A stretch of DNA of 64,000 nucleotides from Candidatus Electrothrix aarhusensis (GTDB lineage Bacteria > Desulfobacterota > Desulfobulbia > Desulfobulbales > Desulfobulbaceae), in NCBI GenBank assembly GCA_004028505.1, contig MTKO01000081.1, positions 40,158-104,157 on the forward strand, given 5' to 3'. Shown in pieces: positions 28,627 to 39,529 of this stretch (positions within the stretch are counted from its first letter, which is position 1; every line of letters starts with the position of its first letter). Below the pieces are notes generated by a model. It made no database searches. It was not told the DNA's origin and was given only the letters and a program-made list of their open reading frames with translations. The translations under genes and the position numbers were made by a program.

Positions 28627-29912
28627 TTAATAACGATAATATTCCGGCTTATACGGACCTTCTACATCAACGCCTATGTAATCAGCCTGCTCCTTATTCA
28701 GAACAGTCAGCTGCGCACCGATTTTTTCCAAGTGCAGGCGGGCCACCATCTCATCAAGCTTTTTCGGGAGAAAATACACCTGATTCTCATAAATGGCGTA
28801 GTTGTTCCATAACTCGATCTGAGCCAATACCTGATTAGTAAAAGAGTTACTCATCACAAAGCTGGGGTGACCGGTTGCGCAACCGAGATTTACTAATCGG
28901 CCTTCAGCCAGAATGATGATCCGCTTGCCGTCCGGGAAAATCACATGATCGACCTGCGGCTTGATATTTTCCCACTCCAGATCCTTCAGACCGGCAATAT
29001 CAATCTCAGAATCAAAATGACCGATATTGCAGACAATAGTCTGGTCTTTCATCAAGTCCATATGAGCTCTGGTGATGACCTCTAGGTTGCCGGTGCAGGT
29101 GACAAAAATATTACCGACAGAGGCAGCCTCTTCCATAGTCACGACCTTAAAGCCTTCCATAGCAGCCTGCAGGGCGCAGATAGGATCAATCTCTGTAACA
29201 TAAACCATGGCCCCCATACCGCGCAGGGCCTGAGCACAACCCTTGCCCACATCTCCATAACCGACAACCACGCCGATCTTACCAGCAATCATCACGTCCG
29301 TGGCCCGTTTAATACCGTCGATCAGCGACTCACGCAGCCGTAGAGATTATCAAATTTTGATTTTGTAACGGAGTCATTGACATTTATGGCCGGAGAAAGC
29401 AGTGTTCCGGCCTTGGCCATCTCATTCAAACGATGAACACCGGTGGTGGTTTCTTCGGAGATTCCGCGAACATCCTTCATCATTTTAGGATACTTTTCGT
29501 GCATGATCTGGGTCAGATCGCCACCGTCATCGAGAATCATATTGGGCGTCCAATCATCAGGCCCAAAAATAGTCTGTTCAATGCACCACCAGAACTCCTC
29601 ATCAGTCTCGCCCTTCCAGGCAAAAGTAGGAATTCCGGCCTTGGCCATAGCTGCTGCCGCCTGATCCTGGGTTGAAAAAATATTACAGGAGGACCAGCGC
29701 AGGTCTGCACCCAACTCGACCAGGGTCTCCATCAGGACTGCGGTCTGGATAGTCATATGAAGACAGCCTGCAATTCGAGCACCTTGCAAAGGTTTATCCT
29801 TACCGTATTCCTCTCGTAGGGCCATCAGGCCGGGCATTTCTGTCTCAGCAATAGCAATTTCCTTGCGTCCCCATTCAGCAAGGCTCATATCCGCTACTTT
29901 ATAATCATTCAT
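28627..29912 (-). CDS. ahcY: S-adenosylhomocysteine hydrolase (one frameshift)
   Basis: NAD-dependent cytosolic enzyme that splits S-adenosylhomocysteine to adenosine and homocysteine. About 428 residues after repair of one missing base near 29334: the frame ending FDNLYGC continues as [14 protein letters not shown] in the next frame. Motifs: [41 protein letters not shown] with the active-site Lys and Asp, NAD loop [13 protein letters not shown], and C-terminal YKPEYYRY. Last gene of the methyl-cycle group, 150 bp after metK. Removing SAH is needed because it inhibits the two N-methyltransferases encoded upstream. Confidence 0.93.
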
Positions 29913-30064
29913 TATATAAAAAACTCCCCTAGGATAACTAGGCTAGGTAACGTGATGATGCTCCAGCAACAGAGAGGATAATTTCTGCACCGGAGATCAT
30001 AGAAAAAAGCCAAACAATGCAATACAACACCACTACACATCGCTCGGCATCAAATATACAAAAT

Positions 30065-31228
30065 TTAAATTCCTGCTGCGCTTTTCAGCTCTTCAGCTTT
30101 GTCTGTCCGCTCCCAGGTAAAATTGGGTAACTCACGACCGAAATGACCATAAGCTGCTGTTGCTTTATAAATGGGACGAAGCAGGTCAAGCTGCTGAATA
30201 ATTGCCTTGGGCCGCATGTCAAAGACCTCTTCTATCAGCTGAACCAAACGCTCCTCGGAAACCTTACCTGTACCGAAGGTATTGACATTGATGGAAACCG
30301 GTTTGGCGATACCAATGGCATAGGCGACCTGCACCTCGACGGTGGAGGCCAGTCCAGCTGCAACAATATTCTTGGCCACATAGCGGCCCATGTAAGAGGA
30401 GGAACGATCCACCTTGGAGGGATCCTTGCCGGAAAAAGCACCACCGCCATGTGAACCGCGTCCACCATAGGAATCCACAATAATTTTTCGTCCGGTTACG
30501 CCGCAATCGCCTACAGGGCCGCCGATAACAAAACGACCTGTCGGATTGATGAAGTATTTGGTATTCGCATCAATCATCTCGGCAGGCAGAGTGGGTTTGA
30601 TGATCTCCTCCATCACGCCCTCTTTCAAATCAGCATAGGAAACATCCGGACTATGCTGGGTCGAAACAACTATGGCCTCAATCCGTTTGGGCACATTGTC
30701 TTCATACTGGATAGTGACCTGACTCTTGGCGTCAGGCCGCAGCCAAGGAAGTACCGTATTTTTACGCACTTCAGACTGTCTTTTCACCAGACGATGAGCA
30801 TAGGTGATAGGCATTGGCATCAACACTTTGGTCTCATCACAGGCATAACCAAACATAAGCCCCTGATCTCCCGCCCCCTGATCCAGATCAAGCCCTGTCC
30901 CTTCATCAACCCCCTGAGCAATGTCCGGGGACTGCTTGCCAATGGAGGTCATGACTGCGCAGGACTGCCAGTCAAACCCCATGTCGGAAGAGTTATATCC
31001 GATGCCACGGATAGTCTGGCGGACAATCTCCGGCATGTCAACCCAAGCTGTAGTGGTAATCTCTCCGGCAATCATAGCCAGACCGGTCGTGACCAAACTC
31101 TCGCAGGCAACGCGGGCATGGGCATCTTGCTCCAGAATGGCATCAAGAATGGCATCAGAGATCTGATCAGCCACCTTGTCAGGATGACCTTCGGAAACAG
31201 ATTCTGAGGTAAAAAGATGACTTGACAT
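30065..31228 (-). CDS. metK: S-adenosylmethionine synthetase
   Basis: Cytosolic MAT, 387 residues, the normal length; makes SAM from methionine and ATP. Diagnostic segments: [20 protein letters not shown] at the N-terminus (ATP-binding His and Asp), [12 protein letters not shown], and [15 protein letters not shown] with the active-site lysines. It lies 43 bp after the homocysteine methyltransferase/MTHFR fusion gene and before ahcY. I looked for a SAM riboswitch in the gaps before it and saw none, so control is likely through the shared transcript. Confidence 0.96.
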   Translation of the reverse strand: MSSHLFTSESVSEGHPDKVADQISDAILDAILEQDAHARVACESLVTTGLAMIAGEITTTAWVDMPEIVRQTIRGIGYNSSDMGFDWQSCAVMTSIGKQSPDIAQGVDEGTGLDLDQGAGDQGLMFGYACDETKVLMPMPITYAHRLVKRQSEVRKNTVLPWLRPDAKSQVTIQYEDNVPKRIEAIVVSTQHSPDVSYADLKEGVMEEIIKPTLPAEMIDANTKYFINPTGRFVIGGPVGDCGVTGRKIIVDSYGGRGSHGGGAFSGKDPSKVDRSSSYMGRYVAKNIVAAGLASTVEVQVAYAIGIAKPVSINVNTFGTGKVSEERLVQLIEEVFDMRPKAIIQQLDLLRPIYKATAAYGHFGRELPNFTWERTDKAEELKSAAGI

Positions 31229-31271
31229 AAAAAACTCCGTAATAAATTTAAAGTAGAGTATTAACTGTTAG

Positions 31272-33160
31272 TTATACGGCTACACAAAGCTGGTCCACCC
31301 GCCCGCTGCCCTTCCAGCCCGCCTGACGAGCCTGAACAACGAAATCAAGGATAATATCCCATTTATTGAGCGGACTTATCAGGTAGAGGCCATCAATAAA
31401 GGAAGAAATTTTTTCTACCAACTCGGTTGTATATTCCAATGCTACCTTACGCTGATCAGCGACCTTGTCAAAGCGAGCAAGTTGCTTTCGTAACTCGGCA
31501 GGCACGTAAATTCCTGGTACTTCATTATGAAGAAATTCTGCATTGCGTAACGATATAAGCGGAAAGATCCCAGGAAAGATGAGGATATCAATATGCTGTA
31601 CTTGCTCCATCATCTGCTCTATCTCATCAACAGAAAAAAGCGGCTGGGTCATGGCGTAGCGGGCACCGAGTGCGGCCTTTTTCTCAAGCCTTCTAATTTG
31701 CAGGCCAGGTGAGGCTGGACGAAAACTGAAGGCTGCGCCGATGGAGAAATTGGTCTGTTTTTTCAGAGGACGTCCGGCCATATTCATCCCCCGGTTCATA
31801 CTGTCCAACATTCTGATCAGCCCTGCGGAACGCAAATCAAAAATCCCGCTGACCCCCGGTTGATCCGTACCGGCTGCCGAATCCCCGGAGACTGCCAGAA
31901 CAGCTTCTATGCCGAGTAAATGCGCTTCCATCATCCGGGATTGGAGACCCAGGGCATTCAAATCCCTGCCTGTCTGATGGAGAATGGTCTGGATACCGGT
32001 CCGTTGCCGAATCAAAGAAGCCATACCGAGATTTCCTGCCCGCAAAATGGCCAATGGATTCTCACCCAGAGAAATGGCATCCACTCCGGCCTCGGCTAAT
32101 CGTTCGGCCCCTGCCAGAACCGGTTCAGCATCCAGATGGGTAGGTGGATCAAGCTCTGCGATAATAGGTAGGCGACCACGCTGAAGACTTTCCAAAAAAC
32201 CGCCATTCCGAGGCTCAGGAAGAATATCTTCCTGGATCTCTTCCCTGATCTCCACATTCTTGGCTTGGACACGCACAGGTTTAATTTTCAAGGCCGAACG
32301 AAATTCCTGAATATGAGAAGGAGCCGTGCCACAGCACCCGCCGATAAGATGCACTCCGTTGCGAATCATCTCCCTGGCTCTGATCGCCATATACCCTGGC
32401 TGTGCCGGATAAATCATACGATGCCCTACCTGCTCCGGCATCCCGGCATTGGGGAAAGCAGAGAGCGGAATGCCCTCACCAGCCAGTATAGACATTCTGC
32501 CGATGGCCGACACCATAGCATCAATACCTCGCCCGCAGTTTGTCCCCACCATAGCAGCCCCGGCCTCAATCATGGCTCTGCCGCAACTGAGGGCATCATC
32601 CCCTTGAACAGTCATCCCCCGTGATGGAAAAACCATCTGTCCAATCACAGGAAGATCAGGAGCCTCTTTACGAGCAACCGCAATGGCAAGCAGCATCTCG
32701 TCAAGACGAGTAAACGTCTCTATAATCAGAAGATCAACCCCCCTTGGGCCAACCCCCGTATTTGTTCGCACAGGCTTTCCCTTATATCATCTGGGCCAAC
32801 CTCTTCGTCGTCACAAGGGAAATTTATTCCAGACGGACCAACTGAACCGGCAACATACACCTGGTGCCCTGCCGCCTTCACAGCTATCTCCGCCCCTAAC
32901 CGATTAATTTCCTCTACCCGCTCCTCGGCCCCAGACTCACGCAACTTGAATCTGTTGGCACCAAAGGTATTGGTCTCAATCAGCTGACTCCCGGCTCGAA
33001 TATACTCTTCATGGGCATTAAAGATAATATCAGATACTTGCACGTTCAGCAAGTCCAGATTCCGCCCTCGCTCGACCCCACGTTCAAAGAGGTAGGAGCC
33101 GAGCGCACCGTCTCCCAGCACCACATTATTCTGAATATATTCCGTAAAATCGGGCTTCAT
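31272..33160 (-). CDS. bifunctional homocysteine S-methyltransferase / methylenetetrahydrofolate reductase (one frameshift)
   Basis: About 629 residues after adding one base in the C6 run 32738-32743; the frames meet exactly at GLAQGG-VDLLIIETF. The start is ATG 33160 (MKPDFTEYIQNN). Residues 1-300: homocysteine methyltransferase barrel with GDGALGSYL, IETNTFGAN, VGTNCGRG and IGGCCGTAPSH, the cysteines that bind zinc. Residues 330-629: MTHFR barrel (IAELDPPTHLD, ARYAMTQPLFS, IFPGIFPLIS). The same fusion exists as YitJ in Bacillus. It lies 28 bp after the SDMT gene. It remethylates homocysteine formed by AhcY; whether the methyl donor is a folate, betaine or S-methylmethionine cannot be told. 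Confidence 0.9.
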
Positions 33161-33188
33161 CTTGTAAGCTTTCCTTGAAGAAGATAGG

Positions 33189-34040
33189 TCAGGACATTTT
33201 TTTCTGCAGATGGAGTATTCCCCATGCAAGATACCCTTTTTTCCCGCCGTTGACCCAGTGTTCAAGGCCAGCAAGCATTCTGTCAAGGTAGTCCGGACTT
33301 GCGACCTGAGACATTATAGTATAATTTTTCCTAGTCTCTTCGGCTACTCGTGCATAATGCACTGATAATTGTTCCGTAAGCTCCTCTGTATACAAGACAC
33401 TGAACCCTTTCTTTGAAGCAAGTTGTTGATACAAAGCAAAAGACCCCATATGGTCAAGATGAATACGTGCAAGTATGGGCTCAAGCACACCCTCTGGACA
33501 GTCATCGCTCTGCATCGGATCGGTAAAGATAAACTCACCCTCAGGCCGGAGAACCCGATGCGCTTCCTCAAAAACCTTTTCCTTATTTCCGCTATGCAGG
33601 ATGGCATCTTGAGACCAAACCAAATCAAAAGAAGAATCATCAAAAGGAAGGGATTCAAAACTACCGTCAACAACCTCTATGCGCTCTTCCAGCCCGACCT
33701 TTCTATTTTTTCTCCGGTTCCGCTCATTTTCAGCCTCGCTCAGATTCAGACAATGTATATTCCAGCCGTACTGCTCCGCCAGATAGCGGGCTGCTCCACC
33801 ATAACCCGAACCGATATCAAGAACCTTTTTTATCGGTTTTTCACGGGGATGATCGGCTATGCAAGCAGCCAGACGGGCTACCGTCCGCCTACTTGCCGTT
33901 CGTATATCATCTTTGGCTTTTTCGTACAGACCGATATGGATATCTTCGCCGCCCCAGATATTATAATAGAATTCATCAGCATTCGTGCTGTTATAGTAGT
34001 CTCTTGACATTTTGACCACATCTGAATACTCACTGCTCAT
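33189..34040 (-). CDS. sarcosine/dimethylglycine N-methyltransferase
   Basis: SAM-dependent enzyme that adds the second and third methyl groups on the way from glycine to betaine. 283 residues from ATG 34040, which follows AGGAGGAACGTG. The N-terminus has YYNSTNADEFYYNIWGG and EDIHIGLYEKA, a signature I associate with halophile SDMT enzymes. SAM motif I is VLDIGSGYGGAARYLA; further LVWSQDAILHS and ALYQQLASKKG. It overlaps the GSMT gene by 11 bp, so the two are coupled. Distinguishing it from generic UbiE methyltransferases rests on that N-terminal motif and the GSMT neighbour. Confidence 0.88.
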   Translation of the reverse strand: MSSEYSDVVKMSRDYYNSTNADEFYYNIWGGEDIHIGLYEKAKDDIRTASRRTVARLAACIADHPREKPIKKVLDIGSGYGGAARYLAEQYGWNIHCLNLSEAENERNRRKNRKVGLEERIEVVDGSFESLPFDDSSFDLVWSQDAILHSGNKEKVFEEAHRVLRPEGEFIFTDPMQSDDCPEGVLEPILARIHLDHMGSFALYQQLASKKGFSVLYTEELTEQLSVHYARVAEETRKNYTIMSQVASPDYLDRMLAGLEHWVNGGKKGYLAWGILHLQKKMS

Positions 34041-34863
34041 CACGTTCCTCCTCCGACAGATACTCTTTTTCCGCAACATGAATAAGAAAGTCAGGCTCAT
34101 CTGCCTTATAGGTTTCCTTGAAATCACCATAGGTTTGAATACGCTGAAATCCGACCTCTTGCATCAGCCGGCGTGTATACTCTCTGCGCAGGGGGAACAT
34201 ATTTAAATGAAATAGTGTTTTATCCGGAAAAATATACTTAAATCTAGCCAATCCCTCATCTATATATTCAGGCTCTGCGCTCACATTTTCACCGCAGTAA
34301 TAGTACTTATGCTTGGTTTTAAATTCGTTATCAAGCATAGTGTCATAATTCCGATGATCCATAACCAGCACACCGTTGTGACGCAGCACGGCATAATACT
34401 CGGCAAGGGCTTTACGACGATCATGTTCTTTGAAAAGATGCGTAAAAGAGTTCCCCAGACAAATCACTGCATCATATGCACTATGTACATCCTTATTCAG
34501 CCAGCGCCAGTCCGCATGAACAGTCCGGAGTACAAAGCCATGCTGCTTGGCGTTCTGAAAGGCTTTTGCCAGCATAACCGGACTTCCGTCCACACTAGTC
34601 ACATCAAAACCTGCTTTCAGCAGCTGGACTGAATGAAACCCTGTACCCGTAGATACGTCAAGAATCCGTTCAACACCACGCTCCTTAAGAATATCTATAA
34701 AAAAACTTCCCTCACTCTCGGCACGGGCATCCCAGCCGATAAGCTCATCCCATTTATCGACAAAAGAGCCAACATATTCTTCTTTATACTTGTCTGTTTC
34801 ACGCACTTCCGTCGGATTATGTCCATAATCTTGTTCGTTTATCTCCAGCAGTCTTCTAGTCAC
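34030..34863 (-). CDS. glycine/sarcosine N-methyltransferase
   Basis: SAM-dependent methylation of glycine to sarcosine and dimethylglycine, first step of the methylation route to betaine. 277 residues; start preceded by AAAGGAGATG. Typical GSMT segments: VRETDKYKEEYVGSFVDKWD, ARAESEGSFF, SAM site ILDVSTGTGFHSVQLL, VHADWRWLNKDV and ICLGNSFTHLF. First gene of the five-gene cluster. No clear promoter found in the 288-bp gap upstream (34864-35151). Confidence 0.9.
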   Translation of the reverse strand: MTRRLLEINEQDYGHNPTEVRETDKYKEEYVGSFVDKWDELIGWDARAESEGSFFIDILKERGVERILDVSTGTGFHSVQLLKAGFDVTSVDGSPVMLAKAFQNAKQHGFVLRTVHADWRWLNKDVHSAYDAVICLGNSFTHLFKEHDRRKALAEYYAVLRHNGVLVMDHRNYDTMLDNEFKTKHKYYYCGENVSAEPEYIDEGLARFKYIFPDKTLFHLNMFPLRREYTRRLMQEVGFQRIQTYGDFKETYKADEPDFLIHVAEKEYLSEEERDEQ

Positions 34864-35151
34864 GACATCTCCTTTTTACCATTTATCCCTGATCATGATG
34901 TATCATTGTATCCTCTCCAAATCTCAGGGTAGTTTTCGTTAACGCAAATCCTCTAGCACGCAAATCTAAACAATTACGGTACACTAACATGTCGTTGAGC
35001 ATATTTCTCCTGGATATTGGAAGGAATATGTCTCATCTTTAAAAGATTGTATATGTGAATTGAAAAACGAACTAAACATTTAAATAATCTGCTCGCTGTT
35101 TCTGCGAAGGATTTTTAACAAACTGCCGACAAATCCCCTCCTAATACTGAA

Positions 35152-35850
35152 CTATTTTTCATTTTTTTCTAAAAGTTGCTTTTCCTTGCAATTAAAAAAA
35201 CATTTTGTCAATTTTCCAGACATATTAACTGCTAGCACTGACAACAAAGCAACTCGTATAGACATGTATTTATCTGTCAAATTATGCAATTCTTTGTATG
35301 ACCACCGAACGATCCTTATATCTTCCAAGGCTACGATTGCGGATAAGGAAATCGAATCGTATTCTCTTGTAACAAAGGTCAATTGGCCAATAAAATCTCC
35401 GTCTTTTAATACGTCAGTCTTTACCAGTCCGTGGAAAACATTCATAGAACCTTTATGTATATACATAAGCGAATTGAGAGAATCATCTTTCTTTAAAATG
35501 AACTCTCCCTTACGTAAGGTCTGCCATTTTGATTGGCTCAATATTTTTTTAAATTCTACGGCTGATAACGTCGGCAACAATGAATCATGGAGTTCACGTT
35601 CCTCCTGTGTAAAATCGACAAACAGCCTCTCCTTTATTAAAATAAAAAAATGGATCGAATTGATGGCTATCCAGATAGAATTCCAGTGAATCGCTAGCCA
35701 AATAGGCTTTGGTGGAAAATAATAATTAAAAATAATGAATCCGGCAGAACCTATTATTGAAATAGCTCTCAGCCAGATAATATCTTTGACCAGATAGGCA
35801 ACAGTAAAAAGCACACAGCTAAATTGGCCTATAAGTTCGTATTTATTCAT
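35152..35850 (-). CDS. membrane protein with cyclic-nucleotide-binding (Popeye-like) domain
   Basis: A 232-residue protein from ATG 35850. Three hydrophobic segments in the first 75 residues (GQFSCVLFTVAYLVKDIIW, AISIIGSAGFIIFNYYF, IWLAIHWNSIWIAINSIHFF) precede a cyclic-nucleotide-binding-type beta roll (LRKGEFILKKDDSLNSLMYI, then GSMNVF and LKDGDFIGQLTF). The order of three membrane helices followed by a cNMP roll is that of animal Popeye proteins, which have bacterial relatives. The usual phosphate-binding cassette (GELAL..R) is replaced by IGQLTFVTREYDS, so ligand binding is uncertain. Single gene between GSMT and lon. Confidence 0.65.
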   Translation of the reverse strand: MNKYELIGQFSCVLFTVAYLVKDIIWLRAISIIGSAGFIIFNYYFPPKPIWLAIHWNSIWIAINSIHFFILIKERLFVDFTQEERELHDSLLPTLSAVEFKKILSQSKWQTLRKGEFILKKDDSLNSLMYIHKGSMNVFHGLVKTDVLKDGDFIGQLTFVTREYDSISLSAIVALEDIRIVRWSYKELHNLTDKYMSIRVALLSVLAVNMSGKLTKCFFNCKEKQLLEKNEK

Positions 35851-35931
35851 CAACAACGAACAATTATTTCCATCTTATGCAGCAACGATGTTCATTAAAA
35901 AACTCAACAGAAAGAGAAAATATCTGCGCAA

Positions 35932-35961
35932 ACAGGTTTCCAGTTAAACTGGAAACCTGTA
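35932..35961 (-). terminator. hairpin after lon
   Basis: ACAGGTTTCCAGTT pairs with AACTGGAAACCTGT, 9 bp after the lon stop on the minus strand. The following T-run is short, so strength is uncertain. Confidence 0.7.
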
Positions 35962-35969
35962 TATCTGTC

Positions 35970-38378
35970 CTAAGCAGCATTTTTTTTGACTGATTTCTTC
36001 AAACCGCCAAGAGCATGCTCAAGAACCTCATCCATATGCTTCACAGGAAAAAAGGAAAGCTTCTTGCGCATCTCTTCGGGAATTTCCACCAAATCCTTTT
36101 CATTATCATAAGGAATGATAATTTTTTTAATACCAGCTCGTAAGGCGGCAAGGGCCTTTTCCTTCAGCCCTCCGATGGGCAGAACCCGACCGCGCAGGGT
36201 CACCTCACCGGTCATAGCCACCCCTTTTTTTACCATTTTTCCGGTAATTGCCGAACAAAGTGCTGTCGTCATGGTGATACCGGCTGAAGGACCATCTTTG
36301 GGGATAGCTCCGGCAGGGACATGAACATGAATATCAATGGTATCAAAATATTGATCACTTACCCCAAGGGCCTTGCTACGGCTTCGGCAATAGGTCAGGG
36401 CAGCCTGTGCTGATTCCTTCATTACATCGCCCAGCTGACCAGTCAGTATTACCTTCCCTTTACCAGGAAGTACAGAGGTCTCGATATGCAGCAAGACTCC
36501 ACCAACAGAAGTCCAGGCCAGTCCGACTGCTAAGCCTGGTTGCATTAGGGTATCCAGCTCTGTTTCGGGCAAATATTTAGGAGGACCCAAATATTTTTTC
36601 AGGGTATTCTGGGAAATGATATACGGCCCCTTACCCCCTTCAGCAATTTTTCGTGCCAGCTTACGACAAACTTTACCGAGCTCCCGCTCCAGATTTCTAA
36701 CTCCAGCCTCCAAGGTATAATGGGTGACGATTAACTCCAACATCTGATCATCTAACTTTATGAGACTCAGTTTAATGCCATTTTCTTTCACCTGCCTTGG
36801 CAAAAGATACCTTCTTGCGATAACGATCTTCTCTTCCAGAGTATAACCGGCAAGCCGGATAACCTCCATCCTGTCCATGAGCGGCCCAGGAATGGTGTCC
36901 GTCCTGTTGGCAGTGGTGATAAACATGACCTTGGAAAGATCAAAAGGCATGTTCATATAATGATCAGAAAAAGTATCGTTCTGCTCAGGATCAAGAACTT
37001 CCAGCAGGGCGGAAGAGGGATCACCGCGATAATCCGAGCCGATCTTATCGATCTCATCCATCATAAAAACGGGATTATTGGTTTCCACACTTTTCAGCCC
37101 CTGAAGGATACGCCCAGGCATAGCACCGATATAGGTCCGACGGTGGCCCCGGATTTCAGCTTCATCCCGCATACCACCAAGGGATAATCGATAGAACTTG
37201 CGACCCATTGCCTTGGCAACAGCCTGGCCCAGCGACGTCTTACCTACCCCAGGAGGTCCGGCAAAACAAAGAATAGGCCCCTTAGTATCAGCGTTCAGTT
37301 TGCGTACAGCAAGAAATTCAAGGATACGCTCCTTAATTTTTTCCAAGCCATAATGATCCTCATCCAGAACCTGGGCTGCTTTTTCCAGGTCAAGAATATC
37401 CTTGGAAGACTTTTTCCACGGCAGATCAATGATCCATTCGATATAAGTACGAATGATATTGGCCTCGGATGCATCAGGATGCATCATTTCAAGACGCTTT
37501 AGCTCCTTACGAGCCTCTTTGCGGGCATACTTGGGCATTTTTTTCTTCTTGATTTTTTTGCCCAATTCTTCGATTTCTTCGGAGTACGCATCGTCATCGC
37601 CCAGTTCCTTTTTCAGGGCCTGCATCTGCTCGCGCAAAAAATACTCCCGCTGAGAGCGCGACATTTCTTCCTTGGCGTCAGACTGAATTTTCGCCTGAAC
37701 CGTAGCGACCTCCATCTCCTTGTTCAGGAGCTCCGCCACTAAGCGCAAGCGCTCCAGAGGATGTGCTGTCTCAAGAATTTTCTGCGATTCTGCAACCTTG
37801 AGGCGAAGATTGGAGCCCACAAGATCAGCAAGCCTGCCCGGTTCCTCGATATTATTAACGATCGCCATCAAGTCGGCGGAAAGAATACCGCGCAGGGACA
37901 TAATTTTTTCGGTCTGCTCCCGCACAAGGCGCATCAAGGCCTCCACTTCAACGGTGACCTCCTCGGCTACCTCGTCTTCAATCAAATCGATATTGACCCG
38001 AAAATGAGGTTTCTTTTGCTCATAGGATTTAATTTCCGCCTTGGACAAGGCCTGCACCAAGACCTTCAGCCTACCATCCGGTAATTTTAAGGTCCGCATA
38101 ATCATGGAAACCATTCCGACCTTATACAGGTCATCTGGCTCCGGCTCGTCGCTGGTTGCATCTTTCTGGGTAACCAGCATCAGCAGCTTATCGCCTTCCA
38201 TGGCCTCATTCACTGCAGACACAGAACCGGGGCGCCCTACAAACAGAGGCAGGATCATATAGTTGAAAACAACTACATCCCGAACCGCCATCATGGGCAG
38301 CTCTTCCGGTATATCCATATCTTGAGTGTTTTCTGCGAAATCATCCATACTGGCTGATAACGAGTCGTCAAATTCCAT
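35970..38378 (-). CDS. lon: ATP-dependent Lon protease
   Basis: An 802-residue cytosolic hexameric protease. N-terminal LON substrate domain ([20 protein letters not shown]), helical linker with a charged coiled coil, AAA+ module with Walker [15 protein letters not shown] and Walker [12 protein letters not shown], sensor region [12 protein letters not shown], and protease domain with the catalytic Ser in PKDGPSAG near residue 698 and the Lys in GGLKEK near 739. Length and order are those of bacterial LonA. Start ATG 38378 follows GAGG. A good sigma-70 promoter lies about 100 bp upstream. Confidence 0.97.
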   Translation of the reverse strand: MEFDDSLSASMDDFAENTQDMDIPEELPMMAVRDVVVFNYMILPLFVGRPGSVSAVNEAMEGDKLLMLVTQKDATSDEPEPDDLYKVGMVSMIMRTLKLPDGRLKVLVQALSKAEIKSYEQKKPHFRVNIDLIEDEVAEEVTVEVEALMRLVREQTEKIMSLRGILSADLMAIVNNIEEPGRLADLVGSNLRLKVAESQKILETAHPLERLRLVAELLNKEMEVATVQAKIQSDAKEEMSRSQREYFLREQMQALKKELGDDDAYSEEIEELGKKIKKKKMPKYARKEARKELKRLEMMHPDASEANIIRTYIEWIIDLPWKKSSKDILDLEKAAQVLDEDHYGLEKIKERILEFLAVRKLNADTKGPILCFAGPPGVGKTSLGQAVAKAMGRKFYRLSLGGMRDEAEIRGHRRTYIGAMPGRILQGLKSVETNNPVFMMDEIDKIGSDYRGDPSSALLEVLDPEQNDTFSDHYMNMPFDLSKVMFITTANRTDTIPGPLMDRMEVIRLAGYTLEEKIVIARRYLLPRQVKENGIKLSLIKLDDQMLELIVTHYTLEAGVRNLERELGKVCRKLARKIAEGGKGPYIISQNTLKKYLGPPKYLPETELDTLMQPGLAVGLAWTSVGGVLLHIETSVLPGKGKVILTGQLGDVMKESAQAALTYCRSRSKALGVSDQYFDTIDIHVHVPAGAIPKDGPSAGITMTTALCSAITGKMVKKGVAMTGEVTLRGRVLPIGGLKEKALAALRAGIKKIIIPYDNEKDLVEIPEEMRKKLSFFPVKHMDEVLEHALGGLKKSVKKNAA

Positions 38379-38480
38379 TTTTATCCTCTTTATATCATAT
38401 ACTTGCTGCCAGTCCCCTCAATGCGAAGCTGGAGACAGCACTGTTTACTGCACGAATGGTTGAAAGAAACTAAACATAAC

Positions 38481-38509
38481 CTTATAGTAAGTCAAGGGAG
38501 GTATGACAA
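38481..38509 (-). promoter_or_regulatory. predicted sigma-70 promoter of lon
   Basis: Minus strand TTGTCA (38509-38504), 17 bp, TATAAG (38486-38481). It lies about 100 bp before the lon ATG in a 333-bp gap (38379-38711) that otherwise shows nothing. No heat-shock sigma-32 element was recognised. Confidence 0.55.
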
Positions 38510-38711
38510 CTCCATGCGAAAAATACGACAATCTTACACTGTCTGTTCTTTCTTTTAAACGGTTACAATGGGAAATCGGGTACTTTTTTCATCCAAGATA
38601 AATAGAAAGAAAGACTATCCATCCTCCATTATCTGATTCTTCTTCCATATCACATCTTTTTTGTTATAAAAATCATTAACCACTCTATCTGCACAACGCA
38701 CAGGAGAAACA

Positions 38712-39511
38712 ATGCTTGAAGCCATATCATTTTTTGATTTGACCGAATTTAGCCACAGAGAAATTTTTCAGGAAGCAGACTATGTCTGGAACGGCTTGAA
38801 AAATCTGAAGGCCTATATGAACAGCCTTGATTACAGTTCGTTCGAAAACGAGGACCTTTTGGATGGAATTCCTCTGAAGAAACACCTGATGTATTATCAA
38901 AACAGCCTGCAAAGCGGAGAAGGATGCACTATTTCCTGGGATAAGGTGGGCAAGGGGAAATTATCAGTCATGCGTGAAGGACAGTTACTTCCAGGAGCCT
39001 CGGTAATCATGGCCGGAGCCGTTATCATGGGACAAAAAATTCAGCTGGGCAAAGGGGTTCTGATTGAATCTGGAGCCTCATCAAGGGTCCGGCTGTCATA
39101 GGAAACTATACGGAGATACGGCAAGGAGCCTATGTGCGCGGATATTGCCTGACCGGAAAATGCTGTGTGATCGGTCATACCACAGAGGTGAAGCACTCCA
39201 TCTTTCTGAATGACGCCAAGGCCGGTCATTTTGCCTATCTCGGAGACTCCATCCTGGGAAACGATGCCAATCTCGGGGCTGGGACTAAATTTGCCAACCT
39301 ACGTTTTCTTCCTGGTAACGTACAAGTCAAAACAGACAAAGGACTTCTTGATACTGGGCTGCGCAAACTCGGGGCTATTCTCGGTGATAGGGTACAAACA
39401 GGCTGCAACTCCGTAACCAATCCGGGAACGCTGATAGGGCCAGACAGTATCCTTATGCCCAACACCACAGCTGACTCCGGATTTCATTCCTCGAAAAAAA
39501 TCATTCGCTGA
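38712..39511 (+). CDS. GlmU-like left-handed beta-helix protein (one frameshift)
   Basis: About 266 residues after restoring one base near 39076 (GAGCC-TCATC); the frame then runs on as IKGPAVIGNYTEIRQGAYVR. The N-terminal 75 residues are helical without a nucleotidyltransferase signature. The rest is a hexapeptide-repeat beta helix (GASVIMAGAVIMG, GKGVLIESGA, HFAYLGDSILGNDANLGAG) with ANLRF and GDRVQTGCNSVTNPG like the acetyltransferase half of GlmU. In related genomes such proteins are called UDP-GlcNAc diphosphorylase-like, but the uridylyl transfer domain is absent. Likely an acyl- or sugar-nucleotide-modifying enzyme; substrate unknown. Divergent from lon. Confidence 0.75.
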
Positions 39512-39529
39512 GCAGAGATGGCAGTGGTA

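Noticed and set aside
28627..31228. SAM or SAH riboswitch near metK/ahcY
   Set aside because: I inspected the gaps 29913-30064 and 31229-31271 and saw no conserved core; the gaps are short and AT-rich.
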